This document shows positions 35,372 through 45,254 of a stretch of DNA of 64,000 bases, piece by piece. Position 1 is the first letter of the stretch, and the number at the start of each line of letters is the position of its first letter. The DNA is from a virus: positions 62,001-126,000 of the IMG/VR virus record IMGVR_UViG_3300030102_006261, one strand, 5' to 3'. The position numbers and the translations under genes were made by a program. The notes under the pieces are model-generated. The model was not told the origin of the DNA. It worked only from the letters and a program-made list of their open reading frames with translations, and made no database searches.

Positions 35372-36761
35372 AAAAATCATACTACAGAATCTTTTGTACA
35401 ACGAAGATTATTCTAGGAAAGTTGCTCCGTTTTTAAAGACGGAGTATTTCCATGACAGAAGCGAAAGAATAATTTTTGAGATAGCTCAAGGTTTTATATT
35501 GAATTATAATAACTTACCCACAAAAGAAATAATTACCATTGAGGTGGATAAACTTAAGACAATAACCGAAGAGGATTTCAAAAACATACAAAATATTTTG
35601 ACCGATCTCTGTGAGGAGGACGTTGATTTTTCATGGTTAGTTGAGCAGACTGAAAACTTCTGTAAGGACAAAGCGGTTTACAACGCGATTATGGAATCAA
35701 TTCACATAATCGATGGTGAATCTAAGACTCAAAACTCTAATGCAATACCTGAAATTCTTTCAGATGCTCTCGCTGTATCTTTTGACACACACGTTGGACA
35801 TGATTATCTAGAGGACTCAGATGATCGATTTGATTTTTATCATCGTGTTGAAAAGAAAGTCCCATTTGATCTAGAATACTTTAACACAATCACTGCCGGT
35901 GGTACACCTCAGAAAACTCTTAATATTATCATGGCTGGGACTGGTGTTGGTAAATCTTTGTTTTTGTGTCATCATGCTGCAAACTGTCTGTCACAAAACA
36001 ACAATGTATTGTACATAACATGTGAGATGGCAGAGGAGAGGATCGCAGAAAGAATTGATGCTAATCTTTTTGACATGACCATTGATGATGTGCAGGATTT
36101 ACCTAAGTCCATTTATAGCAAAAAGTTGGAGACGTTAAAGTCTACTATTAAGGGTAAGTTGATTGTCAAAGAATATCCTACTGCAACTGCGAACGTAAAT
36201 CACTTCCGCGCTCTCCTTGATGAGTTATGGATGAAAAAGCAATTCAAACCAGATATCATTTTCATTGACTACTTGAATATTTGTGCCTCTGCTAGACTTA
36301 AAAATGGAAATAACGTTAACTCTTATAGCTACATAAAGGCGATAGCAGAGGAACTGCGTGGGATGGCCGTGGAAAGATCAGTGCCCATATTTTCAGCGAC
36401 TCAGGTTAACCGTGGTGGTTTTAATAACACTGATGTTGGCTTAGAGGATACGTCTGAATCTTTCGGGTTACCCGCAACGGCAGACTTTATGATAGCATTA
36501 ATTTCAACAGAGGAACTGGAAGAATTGAATCAGATCATGGTGAAACAACTTAAGAATCGCTATAATGACGTAGCGAGTAATAAGAAGTTTCTTCTCGGAA
36601 TCAACCGAGGCAAAATGAAATTGTATGACGTTGATCATGGATCCGGTGAATTAGTTCAGTCAAATCAAACCGATAGTCATGATAATGGTAATGGGTTTAA
36701 CGGAAAAAATTTCGATTCTAAATTTCAAAGTAGTTCTAAATTTGAAAGTTGGAGTATATAA
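35355..36761 (+). CDS. gp41: Replicative DNA helicase gp41 (DnaB-like)
   Basis: 468 aa (T4: 475) from ATG 35355. The N-terminal helical domain begins [18 protein letters not shown]. Walker A MAGTGVGKSLFLCHHAA is at about 193-209, the Walker B-like FIDYLNICAS and the ATQVNRGG motif follow, and RLKNGNNVNSYSYIKAIAEEL is DnaB-like. It unwinds DNA at the fork as a hexamer together with the primase next to it. The last codons overlap the primase start (TAATG). Confidence 0.93.
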   Translation: MTKTLEKIILQNLLYNEDYSRKVAPFLKTEYFHDRSERIIFEIAQGFILNYNNLPTKEIITIEVDKLKTITEEDFKNIQNILTDLCEEDVDFSWLVEQTENFCKDKAVYNAIMESIHIIDGESKTQNSNAIPEILSDALAVSFDTHVGHDYLEDSDDRFDFYHRVEKKVPFDLEYFNTITAGGTPQKTLNIIMAGTGVGKSLFLCHHAANCLSQNNNVLYITCEMAEERIAERIDANLFDMTIDDVQDLPKSIYSKKLETLKSTIKGKLIVKEYPTATANVNHFRALLDELWMKKQFKPDIIFIDYLNICASARLKNGNNVNSYSYIKAIAEELRGMAVERSVPIFSATQVNRGGFNNTDVGLEDTSESFGLPATADFMIALISTEELEELNQIMVKQLKNRYNDVASNKKFLLGINRGKMKLYDVDHGSGELVQSNQTDSHDNGNGFNGKNFDSKFQSSSKFESWSI

Positions 36762-37813
36762 TGACAACTTACATCGATAAAAAGTTTATCAATCTAGTTT
36801 CGTCCCACCTAGATAAGTTTAGTTGGAAGAAAAATGATTTAGCGAATTGTCGATGTCCAATTTGTGGAGATTCAAAGAAAAACAAAACAAAGGCTCGTGG
36901 TTACTTTTATCAGAAAGGTAACGATTTTTTCTACAAGTGTCACAACTGTGGTGCAGGTCACTCGCTATATAGATTTTTAGAAATGATTTCTCCTGTTTTG
37001 ATGAAGGACTATTCCATGGAGAGATGGAAGTCTGGTGAAAACGGGAGATCAAACTATATACAACCAGAGGAGCGAGAGATGTTAGGTATTAAATCGAAAC
37101 CTAAATTTAAACCACAACCAGAGTTACTAAAGAATTTGACGCGGGTGAAAGATCTAAGCAAAGATCACCCAGCTTATAAATTTGTACAATTAAGAAAAAT
37201 ACCAGAAAAGTTTTATGATATTTTATATTATACAAATGATTTTGGTAGTTTTCAAACTAAGTTAGATCCAACGGCCATGGCTCTGGGTGAAGAGGAAAGG
37301 TTAGTCATTCCATTTTTTAACAAGAGTGGTGATCTTGTTGCTGCACAGGGTAGATTGTTAAATCTGAAATCTGAACAAAATGCGAGACATACGGCTAGGT
37401 ACATAACTGTGAAGGCTGACAAAAGCATAGATCGACTTTGGTATGGAATGTGGAGGGCAAATCCAAAAAAGAGGGTATATGTCGTAGAGGGTCCTCTAGA
37501 TAGTCTCTTCATATCAAACACTATCGCCATGGTTGGTGCCGGTGCGATTGAAAAAATACATCCTAGATTCGACTCCAGTGATGTAGTTTATGCCTTAGAT
37601 AACGAGCCTAGAAACAAACAGATCATAAACTATATGGAAAGATTAATTGATAAGAAATGCAGTGTTTGCATTTGGCCAGATAACGTGAAAGAAAAAGATA
37701 TTAACGATATGATCTATACGAGATCTCATAGAGAAATAAAGAGTATCATCGATAGAAATGTTTACACAGGATTAGAGGCAAAAATGAAACTGATGAAATG
37801 GAGAAAGGTATGA
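36761..37813 (+). CDS. gp61: DNA primase gp61
   Basis: 350 aa (T4: 342) from ATG 36761. The N-terminal zinc site is CRCPICGDSKKN and CHNCGAGHSLYRFLE. The TOPRIM catalytic part follows: VYVVEGPLDSLFI with the conserved Glu and Asp, and YALDNEPRNKQI with the second acidic group. It makes the pentaribonucleotide primers with gp41. All key residues are in place. Confidence 0.92.
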   Translation: MTTYIDKKFINLVSSHLDKFSWKKNDLANCRCPICGDSKKNKTKARGYFYQKGNDFFYKCHNCGAGHSLYRFLEMISPVLMKDYSMERWKSGENGRSNYIQPEEREMLGIKSKPKFKPQPELLKNLTRVKDLSKDHPAYKFVQLRKIPEKFYDILYYTNDFGSFQTKLDPTAMALGEEERLVIPFFNKSGDLVAAQGRLLNLKSEQNARHTARYITVKADKSIDRLWYGMWRANPKKRVYVVEGPLDSLFISNTIAMVGAGAIEKIHPRFDSSDVVYALDNEPRNKQIINYMERLIDKKCSVCIWPDNVKEKDINDMIYTRSHREIKSIIDRNVYTGLEAKMKLMKWRKV

Positions 37814-37992
37814 TGGAAGAGGATATCCCAGATGAGGTTTTTCTTGAGGCCACCATTCAGTTTGCTAATCACTTCTCTGATTACATAAAAGAATGGAATC
37901 ATGATGTTTGGAGAAGAGCAGTGGACTACGCAAAGAGTTATACTGAACTAGAAGACTTTGATATTTTTTACGGAGATGACAAACGTGACTAA
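37810..37992 (+). CDS. Small acidic unknown protein
   Basis: 60 aa from ATG 37810, overlapping the primase stop (ATGA); ATG 37798 is an alternative. Acidic and rich in aromatic residues (FADHFSDYIKEW-like stretch, DFDIFYGDD at the end). Its end overlaps the ThyX start region. No recognised function; it may be a small regulator between primase and ThyX. Confidence 0.5.
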   Translation: MMEEDIPDEVFLEATIQFANHFSDYIKEWNHDVWRRAVDYAKSYTELEDFDIFYGDDKRD

Positions 37993-38716
37993 AATTTTAA
38001 ACGCAGGGCATGTTGAATTAGTTGATCATATGGGAAATGATTTAACTGTGGTTAATGCTGCTAGAGTTTCTTTTAATAAAGAAAGTGAATGGACGTACGA
38101 TGAAGAGGCAATGGAAAGAATTAAGGGATCAAACTGGCAATCTGACAGACTGAGAGAAGAGTTTAAAAAATTATCAGACGCAGATAAAAAACTCATATCA
38201 TATTTAGCCAAACACAAGCACTGGACACCTTTTGCACATCCACAGATCACGTTGAGAATTAAAGCTCCCGTGTCAATTAGAACTCAGTTCTTTAAGCATA
38301 AGCAGGGATTTGTTGAGAATGAAATCAGTCGAAGATATGTCTCATATGATCCAGAGTTCTATTTACCTCACTGGAGAGGGCAACCAAAGAATGGTGCTAA
38401 ACAAGGGAGTGAAGATTTTATAGCTTTACCATCAGAATCAATACGAGCATATTCTAAAGCACTCGACGCTTCTTTGGAGGCATACCATAAACTAATTGAC
38501 TCTGGTGTTGCTCCGGAACAAGCACGTTTCGTTTTACCACAAGCGATGTACACAGAATGGTATTGGACTGGATCTCTCGCAGCATACGCTAGATTTTACA
38601 GTCAAAGATCAGATCCACATGCTCAATGGGAAATTCGTGAGTATGCTAGAGTCATTGGTGAAATAATTCAACCACTTTTCCCATTTTCGTGGAAATCGCT
38701 TACTATAAATACATAG
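37976..38716 (+). CDS. thyX: Flavin-dependent thymidylate synthase ThyX
   Basis: 246 aa from ATG 37976; GTG 37985 has better spacing from the GGAG site and may be the real start. The ThyX motif RHRxxSxNExSxRY appears as FKHKQGFVENEISRRY (about 109-124), with Lys replacing both Arg, a change I recall from other phage ThyX. RFVLPQAMYTEWYWTGSLAAYARFYSQR carries the dUMP and FAD binding residues. It makes dTMP from dUMP with methylene-THF and NADPH. The late promoter of the next genes lies in its last codons. Confidence 0.92.
   Translation: MTNVTKILNAGHVELVDHMGNDLTVVNAARVSFNKESEWTYDEEAMERIKGSNWQSDRLREEFKKLSDADKKLISYLAKHKHWTPFAHPQITLRIKAPVSIRTQFFKHKQGFVENEISRRYVSYDPEFYLPHWRGQPKNGAKQGSEDFIALPSESIRAYSKALDASLEAYHKLIDSGVAPEQARFVLPQAMYTEWYWTGSLAAYARFYSQRSDPHAQWEIREYARVIGEIIQPLFPFSWKSLTINT
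38704..38711 (+). promoter_or_regulatory. T4-type late promoter
   Basis: Exact TATAAATA core, 18 bases before the ATG at 38729 and overlapping the end of thyX. It separates the replication genes from the structural genes at 38729 and 39223, as expected of sliding-clamp-activated late transcription. Confidence 0.7.
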
Positions 38717-38728
38717 TAAGGAAAACTT

Positions 38729-39211
38729 ATGGCACAAAAAAATTACGACATAGAAATAGATCAGGGTGAAAAGTTTGGACTGTACTTTCAGTTTACTGAT
38801 GATAATGATAGTCTAATAGATCTTAACAGTTATAAGGCAAACATGGAGCTTCGTAGGTTTGCCGGTGACTCCGAGATTCTTGTTCACTTGAGTGGTAGTG
38901 GTCCAACTGGAATGGGTGCAGGGACCGGTGGTAGATATGGAATTACCGGGGGTGGATCAACTGGATTCTTTAGTTCCTTGGCCACTGGGGGTGTGTCTGG
39001 AACTGGAGGTATTTTCTTTAATGCATCCTCGACTGGATCTGTTGTATATAATGCAACCGGAGGAGTATTCATTTCTATGGATGCAGAAACAACTTCAAAT
39101 GTCCCGTTCGGAAGACATTTCTATGATTTAGAATTTTTAAATCCTTCAAAAGAAACCATTAAGGTTTTAAAGGGAAGATTTGTTGTCAACAGAGAAGTAA
39201 CTAGAGATTGA
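38729..39211 (+). CDS. Baseplate/fibre-type structural protein with Gly-rich insert
   Basis: 160 aa. The N-terminus YDIEIDQGEKFGLYFQFTDDNDSLIDLNSYKANMELR and the end FYDLEFLNPSKETIKVLKGRF form a fold common in phage baseplate-upper-protein-like subunits. Between them lies a 55-residue Gly-Ser-Thr-rich loop (GSGPTGMGAGTGG and similar). It is driven by the late promoter 18 bases upstream. A virion part at the tail, probably. Confidence 0.65.
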   Translation: MAQKNYDIEIDQGEKFGLYFQFTDDNDSLIDLNSYKANMELRRFAGDSEILVHLSGSGPTGMGAGTGGRYGITGGGSTGFFSSLATGGVSGTGGIFFNASSTGSVVYNATGGVFISMDAETTSNVPFGRHFYDLEFLNPSKETIKVLKGRFVVNREVTRD

Positions 39212-39222
39212 TTGGAGAATAG

Positions 39223-42200
39223 ATGCCTTTTCATGGTGGATTTGGTCAAGACCAAGATGTTGTAAATCCTGAACTTTACTTAAAACGTTATGTTGAGGGT
39301 GATATCTATTCTGGTGCGGTGTTACTAAACGAAAGTCCAACTTCGGTTGATGCTACTCAATATGAATACAGTCTGAGTGTATTCTCCAACATGTTCTCTG
39401 GAGCAAACTCTGATTTTTTCTCAGCGGATGAATGGCCGATAGAACTACCAAACTCAAATGGACTTTTTCAGTTTACTGGTAAACTGGGATCCTCCACTAC
39501 TGCGTTTAAGCAACTTGGCTTTGCGGGACGAAACTTTACCACTGTAGGATTTGATTCTAACTCTGATGGGGTGATTGACAATCCTGTTAGTTCATATAGA
39601 TATAATTTTTCTACAATAAATGAGATCTCTCCTATTCAGACCTTACCGGGTGTTAATTTATCTTACGATCCAGTTGAGTCTAGTGCTGTTACAAGATTTA
39701 CTTATAATCGGGCGTTTCCTGAATTTGCTAGTACAGACTTATATACTACACTCTCAGAGAGAATCCCAAGACGGCCGAAATACTATAAGTATGGAATGTA
39801 CTATGATACATCCGAAAACGAAATGCGAAGTATAAAAGAGCAGTCTTTTGCTTGTGGATTCGACAACGGATTTTATGTTGATCAAGAGGGTAAGATAAAA
39901 GTGATGAGTCAAGGTTATGAATTTGCTCGCTCCGCACCAATTTTTGGTATATTTTCTTTCATGGACAAATTTTTGTTTAATGAAAATGGTATAGAAACAG
40001 CTACAGAATATAATAGTGTTTTTGATCCATCATCTGAGTATTTTATACCAGAGGGAGTTGACTGGGAGTATGATTCAAGTGAGGGGCCTTTTCTTGGACT
40101 AGATCATAACGCTAGGATGACTAAGTACCTAAATGAGCCTTACGCAAATGTTGCACATTTAATTAGGTTGTATTTAAATAGAAAATTCTTTGATAAGATG
40201 CTGGAGCAGTTACCAGAGTGGTCACATCTATGCTCCGTTATTCAATATTATGACGAAGACTTGGAAATAAAATCTATTGCTATGGCAGCGAATGATGCTG
40301 CTATCTTATTGGACACTGAGGGAAAAATACACGTAATCAGTAACGCAGGTAAAACTTCCAGTACTACCACCGATGTAAGTAGCTGCTCTTACGGCGCCGC
40401 CCGTGATTTAGTTCAGCATCTTATGGTTTACTACCCCGAAAAATATAGAAAACAAGATTGGAATCAATATTTAGATTCCAATGGTGTACCAGAAGATCTA
40501 GGCTCTTTCCCATACATGAGTTCTGAAAAATATTTTTGGGTCGATGACACTGGAGAATTGGTCGATACTGAGGATGTAAAGTTTGTATCTGTGCAGGCTG
40601 ATGGAGGATCTCTTCCGGGAGAAGGTGTCACTTTTCTTGCGATAGATGATCAGGGTAAAGTGTATGCTCGTGAAATAAAGAGCACGATGACATATGAACC
40701 GGTTAGGGTGAATATTCCAGCGACAAATGGAGAGGGTTATAGACGTTTCATAGAGAGACCTAAATACTCGTCATACAGTTCATCTGGGCTACCATCTTCG
40801 GAGCTACATCCTGAATTCATGAAGGGTGGTGAGTTCATAGACTCGACTGGTGGTCGAACAAGATCACAACCAACGCTGGGTTTCGACGACTTCACTGATC
40901 TGCTTGAGGATGTCTTCAATGATATTGGATACGCTTATCCATCTGATCCCACAAATCCCAATGCAGAAAACATTCCGTTCTTTGATCCCAGAGTTCGTGA
41001 AAGGTATGATAGATTCTTGTTGAATGGTGATCCACACCGAGTGGCTGCTCGTTATAGGGACATCACAAATCCCGCAAGTGTAATGATCAATCCGGAAACA
41101 GGGAATATTCTTCATACAGATAATTCAATTATGAGATTTTTGGCATCGAGTCTGAGAGAAATACCTCTAGACGCTAATGGAAATAGGTGTCGTGTTTTAT
41201 CACTTACGGACACCTTTGAGCACTTGAGTGCCGTTTTGTATGTAGATGTTAGTGGTAGGAGTCATGCCACTCTACCCGATGATCCTGGTCCTCTGAATAT
41301 TGACGCAGAAACGGAGGTCATACCAAACGGTAGGATAGGAATCACTCATATCGGGACAATGCAACTGCGCAATGGTAATTTGATGACTTTTCTTTCCAAG
41401 AAACTGTCTCCAAGATTGCTTGTAAAAACTTTTGATCAAAATAAAGATCCCCTTGACCCATCTTTATATGAGTATATTGATAATACGTCAACGTTTGAAG
41501 ACAAAACTATGTCTTTTGATATAGCCACGTATCGTAAATTATTTTTACGAGAGGTTGACGGTAATGAGCACTATATTCCACCTAGAAATATAGGTGGTAC
41601 TCGATCTGGAGTGGTGATACACTCAAACAATGATAAAATAGCTTATATTACGGCTAGACAGTGGAAAGGTTCTGAATTTGATCCACCACAGATACAGAAT
41701 CTACAAGGGCAGGTAGCAGAACTACCCGGTCAAGTACGATCAATATCAGCGTTTAGTGTCCCTCATCCATTATACTTTAGGACACGACCTCGGGCTAGTG
41801 GAATAGATGATATTGTTCCAGATTATGAGCCGTGGAGAAGTTATAATAACTTTACTTCTTTTAATCTGATGTATAATCGAGGTAATCTTATGGCAAACAT
41901 GTTCCTCCCAAACAATAGAGTTAATTATAGTTTTAATAACATACAACAAACATGGGATGATAAAATATACCCCGCATACTCAGATCCCCTGTATGACAAG
42001 ACAAATGGAATTCCAATGATGGGATCTCTAAATGGGTTCAACGGTACATTTTTCAATGCATACGCTTCAGCATACCCCGGATTGTGCAATCCTCCAATGA
42101 TTTTTCCAGACGCAGTACCCGGTCCCGCTGACAGCCCCACCCCTCTTTTAGGCTATTTACCCGGCATTCCACCACATGAACCTGGCGGAATTGTCCCGTA

Positions 42201-43143
42201 TTATACAGGGTGGTATCCTGATGGTATTGAGTCTGGTGGTGGACAGCAATATGGTAGGCCTGGCGCTTTCTACGGTAACCTAGCACAAACTGATGGGCTT
42301 GCTGTAGATTTTGATTATATAGATTCTTTGATGGGTGGTAATGGCGAAGAGCGTTTCCTAGACATAACACACTACGATGTGGATGAGGAGGGGACAGTTG
42401 GTGAGGCATTAGTTGACTATAAAAAAGGTTTTTCATTCTGGGCCAACACTGGACAACTTCCCACCACTATCCCAGAGGAATATACAAGTGATCCACTGTA
42501 TATGAAAGATTGGCGTATACCGAATGTGGTTAACGAAAAAGCCTTTATTGATGAATCAAATGTAGAGTGTATCCCATACCCAGATTCTGTGGGTAGAGAG
42601 TACCTACGAAACTCCGATTACACTTTGAATTCTGCAAATCTTTTAATTGTTGACTCTGCAAATTTAGCCGATAATAGTGGAAGAACAATTGAATATGCCA
42701 CAGCACACGCTGACGTTTATTATATTGTCTTGAGTGATGGAACGTGTCGTGGTATGTCTTATCGAGTGGACGATTCTGACAGTTTAATTTGGTATCCTGC
42801 TAGGGGTCCTTTTGATCAGGATGTTACTCAACCTAGAATTGGATTATCTAGACCTACTAGTGCGTCTTTAGATAGAGAAGCTGGTGTTAGATTAAGAACT
42901 TATGGTCCTCCTCCAAAACCAAAACCAAAAAGCTCAGAATCTGAGACACCACCAGCGGCACCACCAGTGACACCACCAGTGACACCACCAGTGACACCAC
43001 CAGCGGCACCTCCCGCTGTACCACCAGCGGCACCTCCGCCACCAGCGGCACCTCCACCACCACCAGCGGCACCTCCGCCACCACCAATGTCACCACCACC
43101 ATCCCCACCATCTTCAGGTGGCGGTGGAGGATACGGATATTAA
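39223..43143 (+). CDS. Giant virion protein with RCC1-like repeats and Pro-rich tail
   Basis: 1306 aa. Several segments follow the RCC1 / beta-propeller blade pattern, for example AAILLDTEGKIHVISN (about 363-378), TFLAIDDQGKVYAREIKS, AVLYVDVSGRSHATLP and YIVLSDGTCRG. The final 75 residues are PP-A/V-A-PP repeats ending SSGGGGGYGY. No enzyme motif is seen. It lies in the late operon and is probably a long host-contact protein on the tail. The Pro-rich arm could act as a flexible spacer. The GGGYG ending recurs in the Cys-rich protein at 62976. Confidence 0.65.
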   Translation: MPFHGGFGQDQDVVNPELYLKRYVEGDIYSGAVLLNESPTSVDATQYEYSLSVFSNMFSGANSDFFSADEWPIELPNSNGLFQFTGKLGSSTTAFKQLGFAGRNFTTVGFDSNSDGVIDNPVSSYRYNFSTINEISPIQTLPGVNLSYDPVESSAVTRFTYNRAFPEFASTDLYTTLSERIPRRPKYYKYGMYYDTSENEMRSIKEQSFACGFDNGFYVDQEGKIKVMSQGYEFARSAPIFGIFSFMDKFLFNENGIETATEYNSVFDPSSEYFIPEGVDWEYDSSEGPFLGLDHNARMTKYLNEPYANVAHLIRLYLNRKFFDKMLEQLPEWSHLCSVIQYYDEDLEIKSIAMAANDAAILLDTEGKIHVISNAGKTSSTTTDVSSCSYGAARDLVQHLMVYYPEKYRKQDWNQYLDSNGVPEDLGSFPYMSSEKYFWVDDTGELVDTEDVKFVSVQADGGSLPGEGVTFLAIDDQGKVYAREIKSTMTYEPVRVNIPATNGEGYRRFIERPKYSSYSSSGLPSSELHPEFMKGGEFIDSTGGRTRSQPTLGFDDFTDLLEDVFNDIGYAYPSDPTNPNAENIPFFDPRVRERYDRFLLNGDPHRVAARYRDITNPASVMINPETGNILHTDNSIMRFLASSLREIPLDANGNRCRVLSLTDTFEHLSAVLYVDVSGRSHATLPDDPGPLNIDAETEVIPNGRIGITHIGTMQLRNGNLMTFLSKKLSPRLLVKTFDQNKDPLDPSLYEYIDNTSTFEDKTMSFDIATYRKLFLREVDGNEHYIPPRNIGGTRSGVVIHSNNDKIAYITARQWKGSEFDPPQIQNLQGQVAELPGQVRSISAFSVPHPLYFRTRPRASGIDDIVPDYEPWRSYNNFTSFNLMYNRGNLMANMFLPNNRVNYSFNNIQQTWDDKIYPAYSDPLYDKTNGIPMMGSLNGFNGTFFNAYASAYPGLCNPPMIFPDAVPGPADSPTPLLGYLPGIPPHEPGGIVPYYTGWYPDGIESGGGQQYGRPGAFYGNLAQTDGLAVDFDYIDSLMGGNGEERFLDITHYDVDEEGTVGEALVDYKKGFSFWANTGQLPTTIPEEYTSDPLYMKDWRIPNVVNEKAFIDESNVECIPYPDSVGREYLRNSDYTLNSANLLIVDSANLADNSGRTIEYATAHADVYYIVLSDGTCRGMSYRVDDSDSLIWYPARGPFDQDVTQPRIGLSRPTSASLDREAGVRLRTYGPPPKPKPKSSESETPPAAPPVTPPVTPPVTPPAAPPAVPPAAPPPPAAPPPPPAAPPPPPMSPPPSPPSSGGGGGYGY
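42946..43090 (+). repeat. Degenerate repeat coding for the Pro/Ala arm
   Basis: Units of 12-15 bases built from CCACCAGCGGCACC and CCACCAGTGACA encode PPAAPPVT-type steps. The copies are close to identical in DNA, so copy-number change by slippage is likely. Confidence 0.75.
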
Positions 43144-43151
43144 TTTTTACA

Positions 43152-43179
43152 TTTACTTATCAAATAAACCATATATAAT
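43152..43179 (+). promoter_or_regulatory. Putative promoter of the ribonucleotide reductase gene
   Basis: TTTACT (43152-43157), 16 bases, TATAAT (43174-43179). Transcription would start near 43186, giving a 30-base leader with a GGAGA ribosome site before the ATG at 43216. The -35 box is weaker than at the other promoters. Confidence 0.5.
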
Positions 43180-43215
43180 AGTGTTTTTAAAAAAGAGAGT
43201 TGGAGAATTTTTGTT

Positions 43216-45177
43216 ATGAGTGTAGAGTTACCAAGTTTATATCAGTCGTTCATTCATCTATCCCGTTACTCTAGGTGGTTACCCGAGAAGGGAAGAAGAG
43301 AGACTTGGTCTGAGACTGTTGGTCGTTACTTTGATTTCTTTGAAGGACATCTAAAAGAATATCATAATTATAAAGTAACTAAAAAAGAAAGAGAAGAGTT
43401 AGAACAAGCAGTTCTTAATTTAGAAATCATGCCTTCGATGCGAGCTTTGATGACCGCTGGTGATGCATTAAAGCGAGATAATATTGCTGGTTATAACTGC
43501 TCTTTTGTGAGTGCAGGTAGAGTTCGTTCATTTGATGAAATCTTGTATGTTCTGATGTGTGGGACTGGAGTAGGGTTCAGTGTTGAACGAGACTTTCTTA
43601 AGAAACTACCTACCATAGCAGAGGAGTTTGAGGGTAGTGATACGACCATTGTTGTACAAGATAGTAAGATGGGTTGGGCCAAGTCGTATAAGGAACTCAC
43701 CTCCCTTCTTATTGGAGGTCAGATTCCCAAGTGGGATCTCTCGAAGATTCGACCTGCCGGAGCGAAACTCAAGACTTTCGGTGGTAGAGCTTCGGGGCCA
43801 GAACCACTGGACGATTTATTCCGGTTCACAGTGGAAACCTATAAAAAGGCTGCTGGAAGAAAACTCACCTCCATCGAATGTCACGATATCGTCTGCAAGA
43901 TTGCTGAGATTGTCGTTGTTGGGGGGGTACGTCGAAGTGCCCTTATCTCACTATCTTCGCTTACCGATGAGCGGATGCGCGATGCGAAGCACGGACAGTG
44001 GTGGATTTCCGACCCTCAAAGAGCACTATCGAATAACTCGGTAGCTTATCGAGAGAAGCCAGAAATCGGCACATTCATGGAGGAGTGGCTCTCCCTCTAT
44101 AAGAGTAAGTCTGGTGAACGAGGTATTTTCAATCGTGACGCAGCACAGAAACAAATTGAACGTGCAAACGAACACCGTCAGAGCATGGGTGATGGATATC
44201 GTCTTCGTGAATCCAACCACGAGTTTGGTACAAACCCCTGTAGTGAGATTATTCTTCGCGATAAGGAATTTTGTAATCTAACTGAAATTGTCATTCGTGG
44301 TGATGATACCGCAGAGTCTCTAGAAAGAAAGGTTCGACTTGCTACCATTCTTGGTACATGGCAGTCTACTCTGACTAACTTCAAGTACCTCTCAAGTGAG
44401 TGGGAGCGTAACTGTGAGGACGAGAGACTTCTTGGTGTGTCTATGACTGGTATCATGGACTGCAAGCTGACGAACGGTAAATCTAGGGGTCTACAAGAGC
44501 TTCTGACAAACCTGAAGACTGCTGCAATCCAAGAAAACAAGAAAGCAGCGAAGAACATCGGAATCAATGAGTCTGTCGCTATTACTTGTGTTAAACCCAG
44601 TGGAACCGTCTCTCAGCTTGTAGACGCAGCATCAGGTATTCACGCTCGTCACAATCCATACTATGTCCGCACAGTCCGTGCTGATATGAAAGATCCTCTG
44701 TGTAGATTCATGGAAACTCAGGGATTCCCTTGTGAGCCAGATGTAATGAAACCAGAACACACTATGGTGTTTTCTTTCCCAATGAAGACACCAAAGAGTG
44801 CCGTGTTCAGGACGGACATGACTGCAATCGAACAGTTGGAGCTTTGGTTGCAGTATCAAAGATTTTGGTGTGAACACAAGCCTTCAATCACTGTCTCTGT
44901 GAAGGAGGATGAGTGGATGGGTGTTGGTGCATGGGTATGGGAACACTTTGATGAAGTTTCCGGTGTTTCTTTCTTACCTTTCTCAGATCATACATATAAG
45001 CAAGCACCATATCAGGACTGCACTGATGTGGAATATGAAGAACTTTTAACATCCATGCCACAAGATGTGGATTGGAGCAAATTGGGAGAGTACGAACAGG
45101 AAGATAACACAGCGGGAACGCAGACGTTTGCCTGTTCTGGAAATTCATGCGAAGTAGTTGACTTAACAACAAATTAA
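43216..45177 (+). CDS. nrdJ: Class II (adenosylcobalamin-dependent) ribonucleotide reductase
   Basis: 653 aa, single-chain type. The substrate loop NPCSEIILRDKEFCNLTE (usual NPCGEI) carries active-site Cys. MCGTGVGFSVER, CVKPSGTVSQLVD and the C-terminal CSGNSC pair, which would be re-reduced by thioredoxin, complete the set. No small subunit or class III activase gene is seen, in line with a B12-dependent enzyme. It supplies deoxynucleotides with ThyX and dUTPase. The host must provide or import B12. Confidence 0.9.
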   Translation: MSVELPSLYQSFIHLSRYSRWLPEKGRRETWSETVGRYFDFFEGHLKEYHNYKVTKKEREELEQAVLNLEIMPSMRALMTAGDALKRDNIAGYNCSFVSAGRVRSFDEILYVLMCGTGVGFSVERDFLKKLPTIAEEFEGSDTTIVVQDSKMGWAKSYKELTSLLIGGQIPKWDLSKIRPAGAKLKTFGGRASGPEPLDDLFRFTVETYKKAAGRKLTSIECHDIVCKIAEIVVVGGVRRSALISLSSLTDERMRDAKHGQWWISDPQRALSNNSVAYREKPEIGTFMEEWLSLYKSKSGERGIFNRDAAQKQIERANEHRQSMGDGYRLRESNHEFGTNPCSEIILRDKEFCNLTEIVIRGDDTAESLERKVRLATILGTWQSTLTNFKYLSSEWERNCEDERLLGVSMTGIMDCKLTNGKSRGLQELLTNLKTAAIQENKKAAKNIGINESVAITCVKPSGTVSQLVDAASGIHARHNPYYVRTVRADMKDPLCRFMETQGFPCEPDVMKPEHTMVFSFPMKTPKSAVFRTDMTAIEQLELWLQYQRFWCEHKPSITVSVKEDEWMGVGAWVWEHFDEVSGVSFLPFSDHTYKQAPYQDCTDVEYEELLTSMPQDVDWSKLGEYEQEDNTAGTQTFACSGNSCEVVDLTTN

Positions 45178-45186
45178 ACGTATAAT
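45158..45186 (+). promoter_or_regulatory. Strong sigma70-type promoter of the porin unit
   Basis: TTGACT (45158-45163), 17 bases, TATAAT (45181-45186). The -35 box lies in the last codons of the reductase gene. The transcript would begin near 45193 and carry a leader of about 60 bases, unlike the leaderless early genes. Confidence 0.8.
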
Positions 45187-45205
45187 AGAACTTTTATTAA
45201 TCCAG

Positions 45206-45229
45206 TGTGTTCGTCGGAGAATGAACACA
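45206..45229 (+). promoter_or_regulatory. Leader hairpin of the porin unit
   Basis: TGTGTTC (45206-45212) pairs with GAACACA (45223-45229); the 10-base loop contains GGAGA, a ribosome-site look-alike. It sits near the 5' end of the leader, 26 bases before the ATG at 45255, and may stabilise the mRNA or tune translation. Confidence 0.55.
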
Positions 45230-45254
45230 TATACTCTAACAAAAGGAGAAACCT

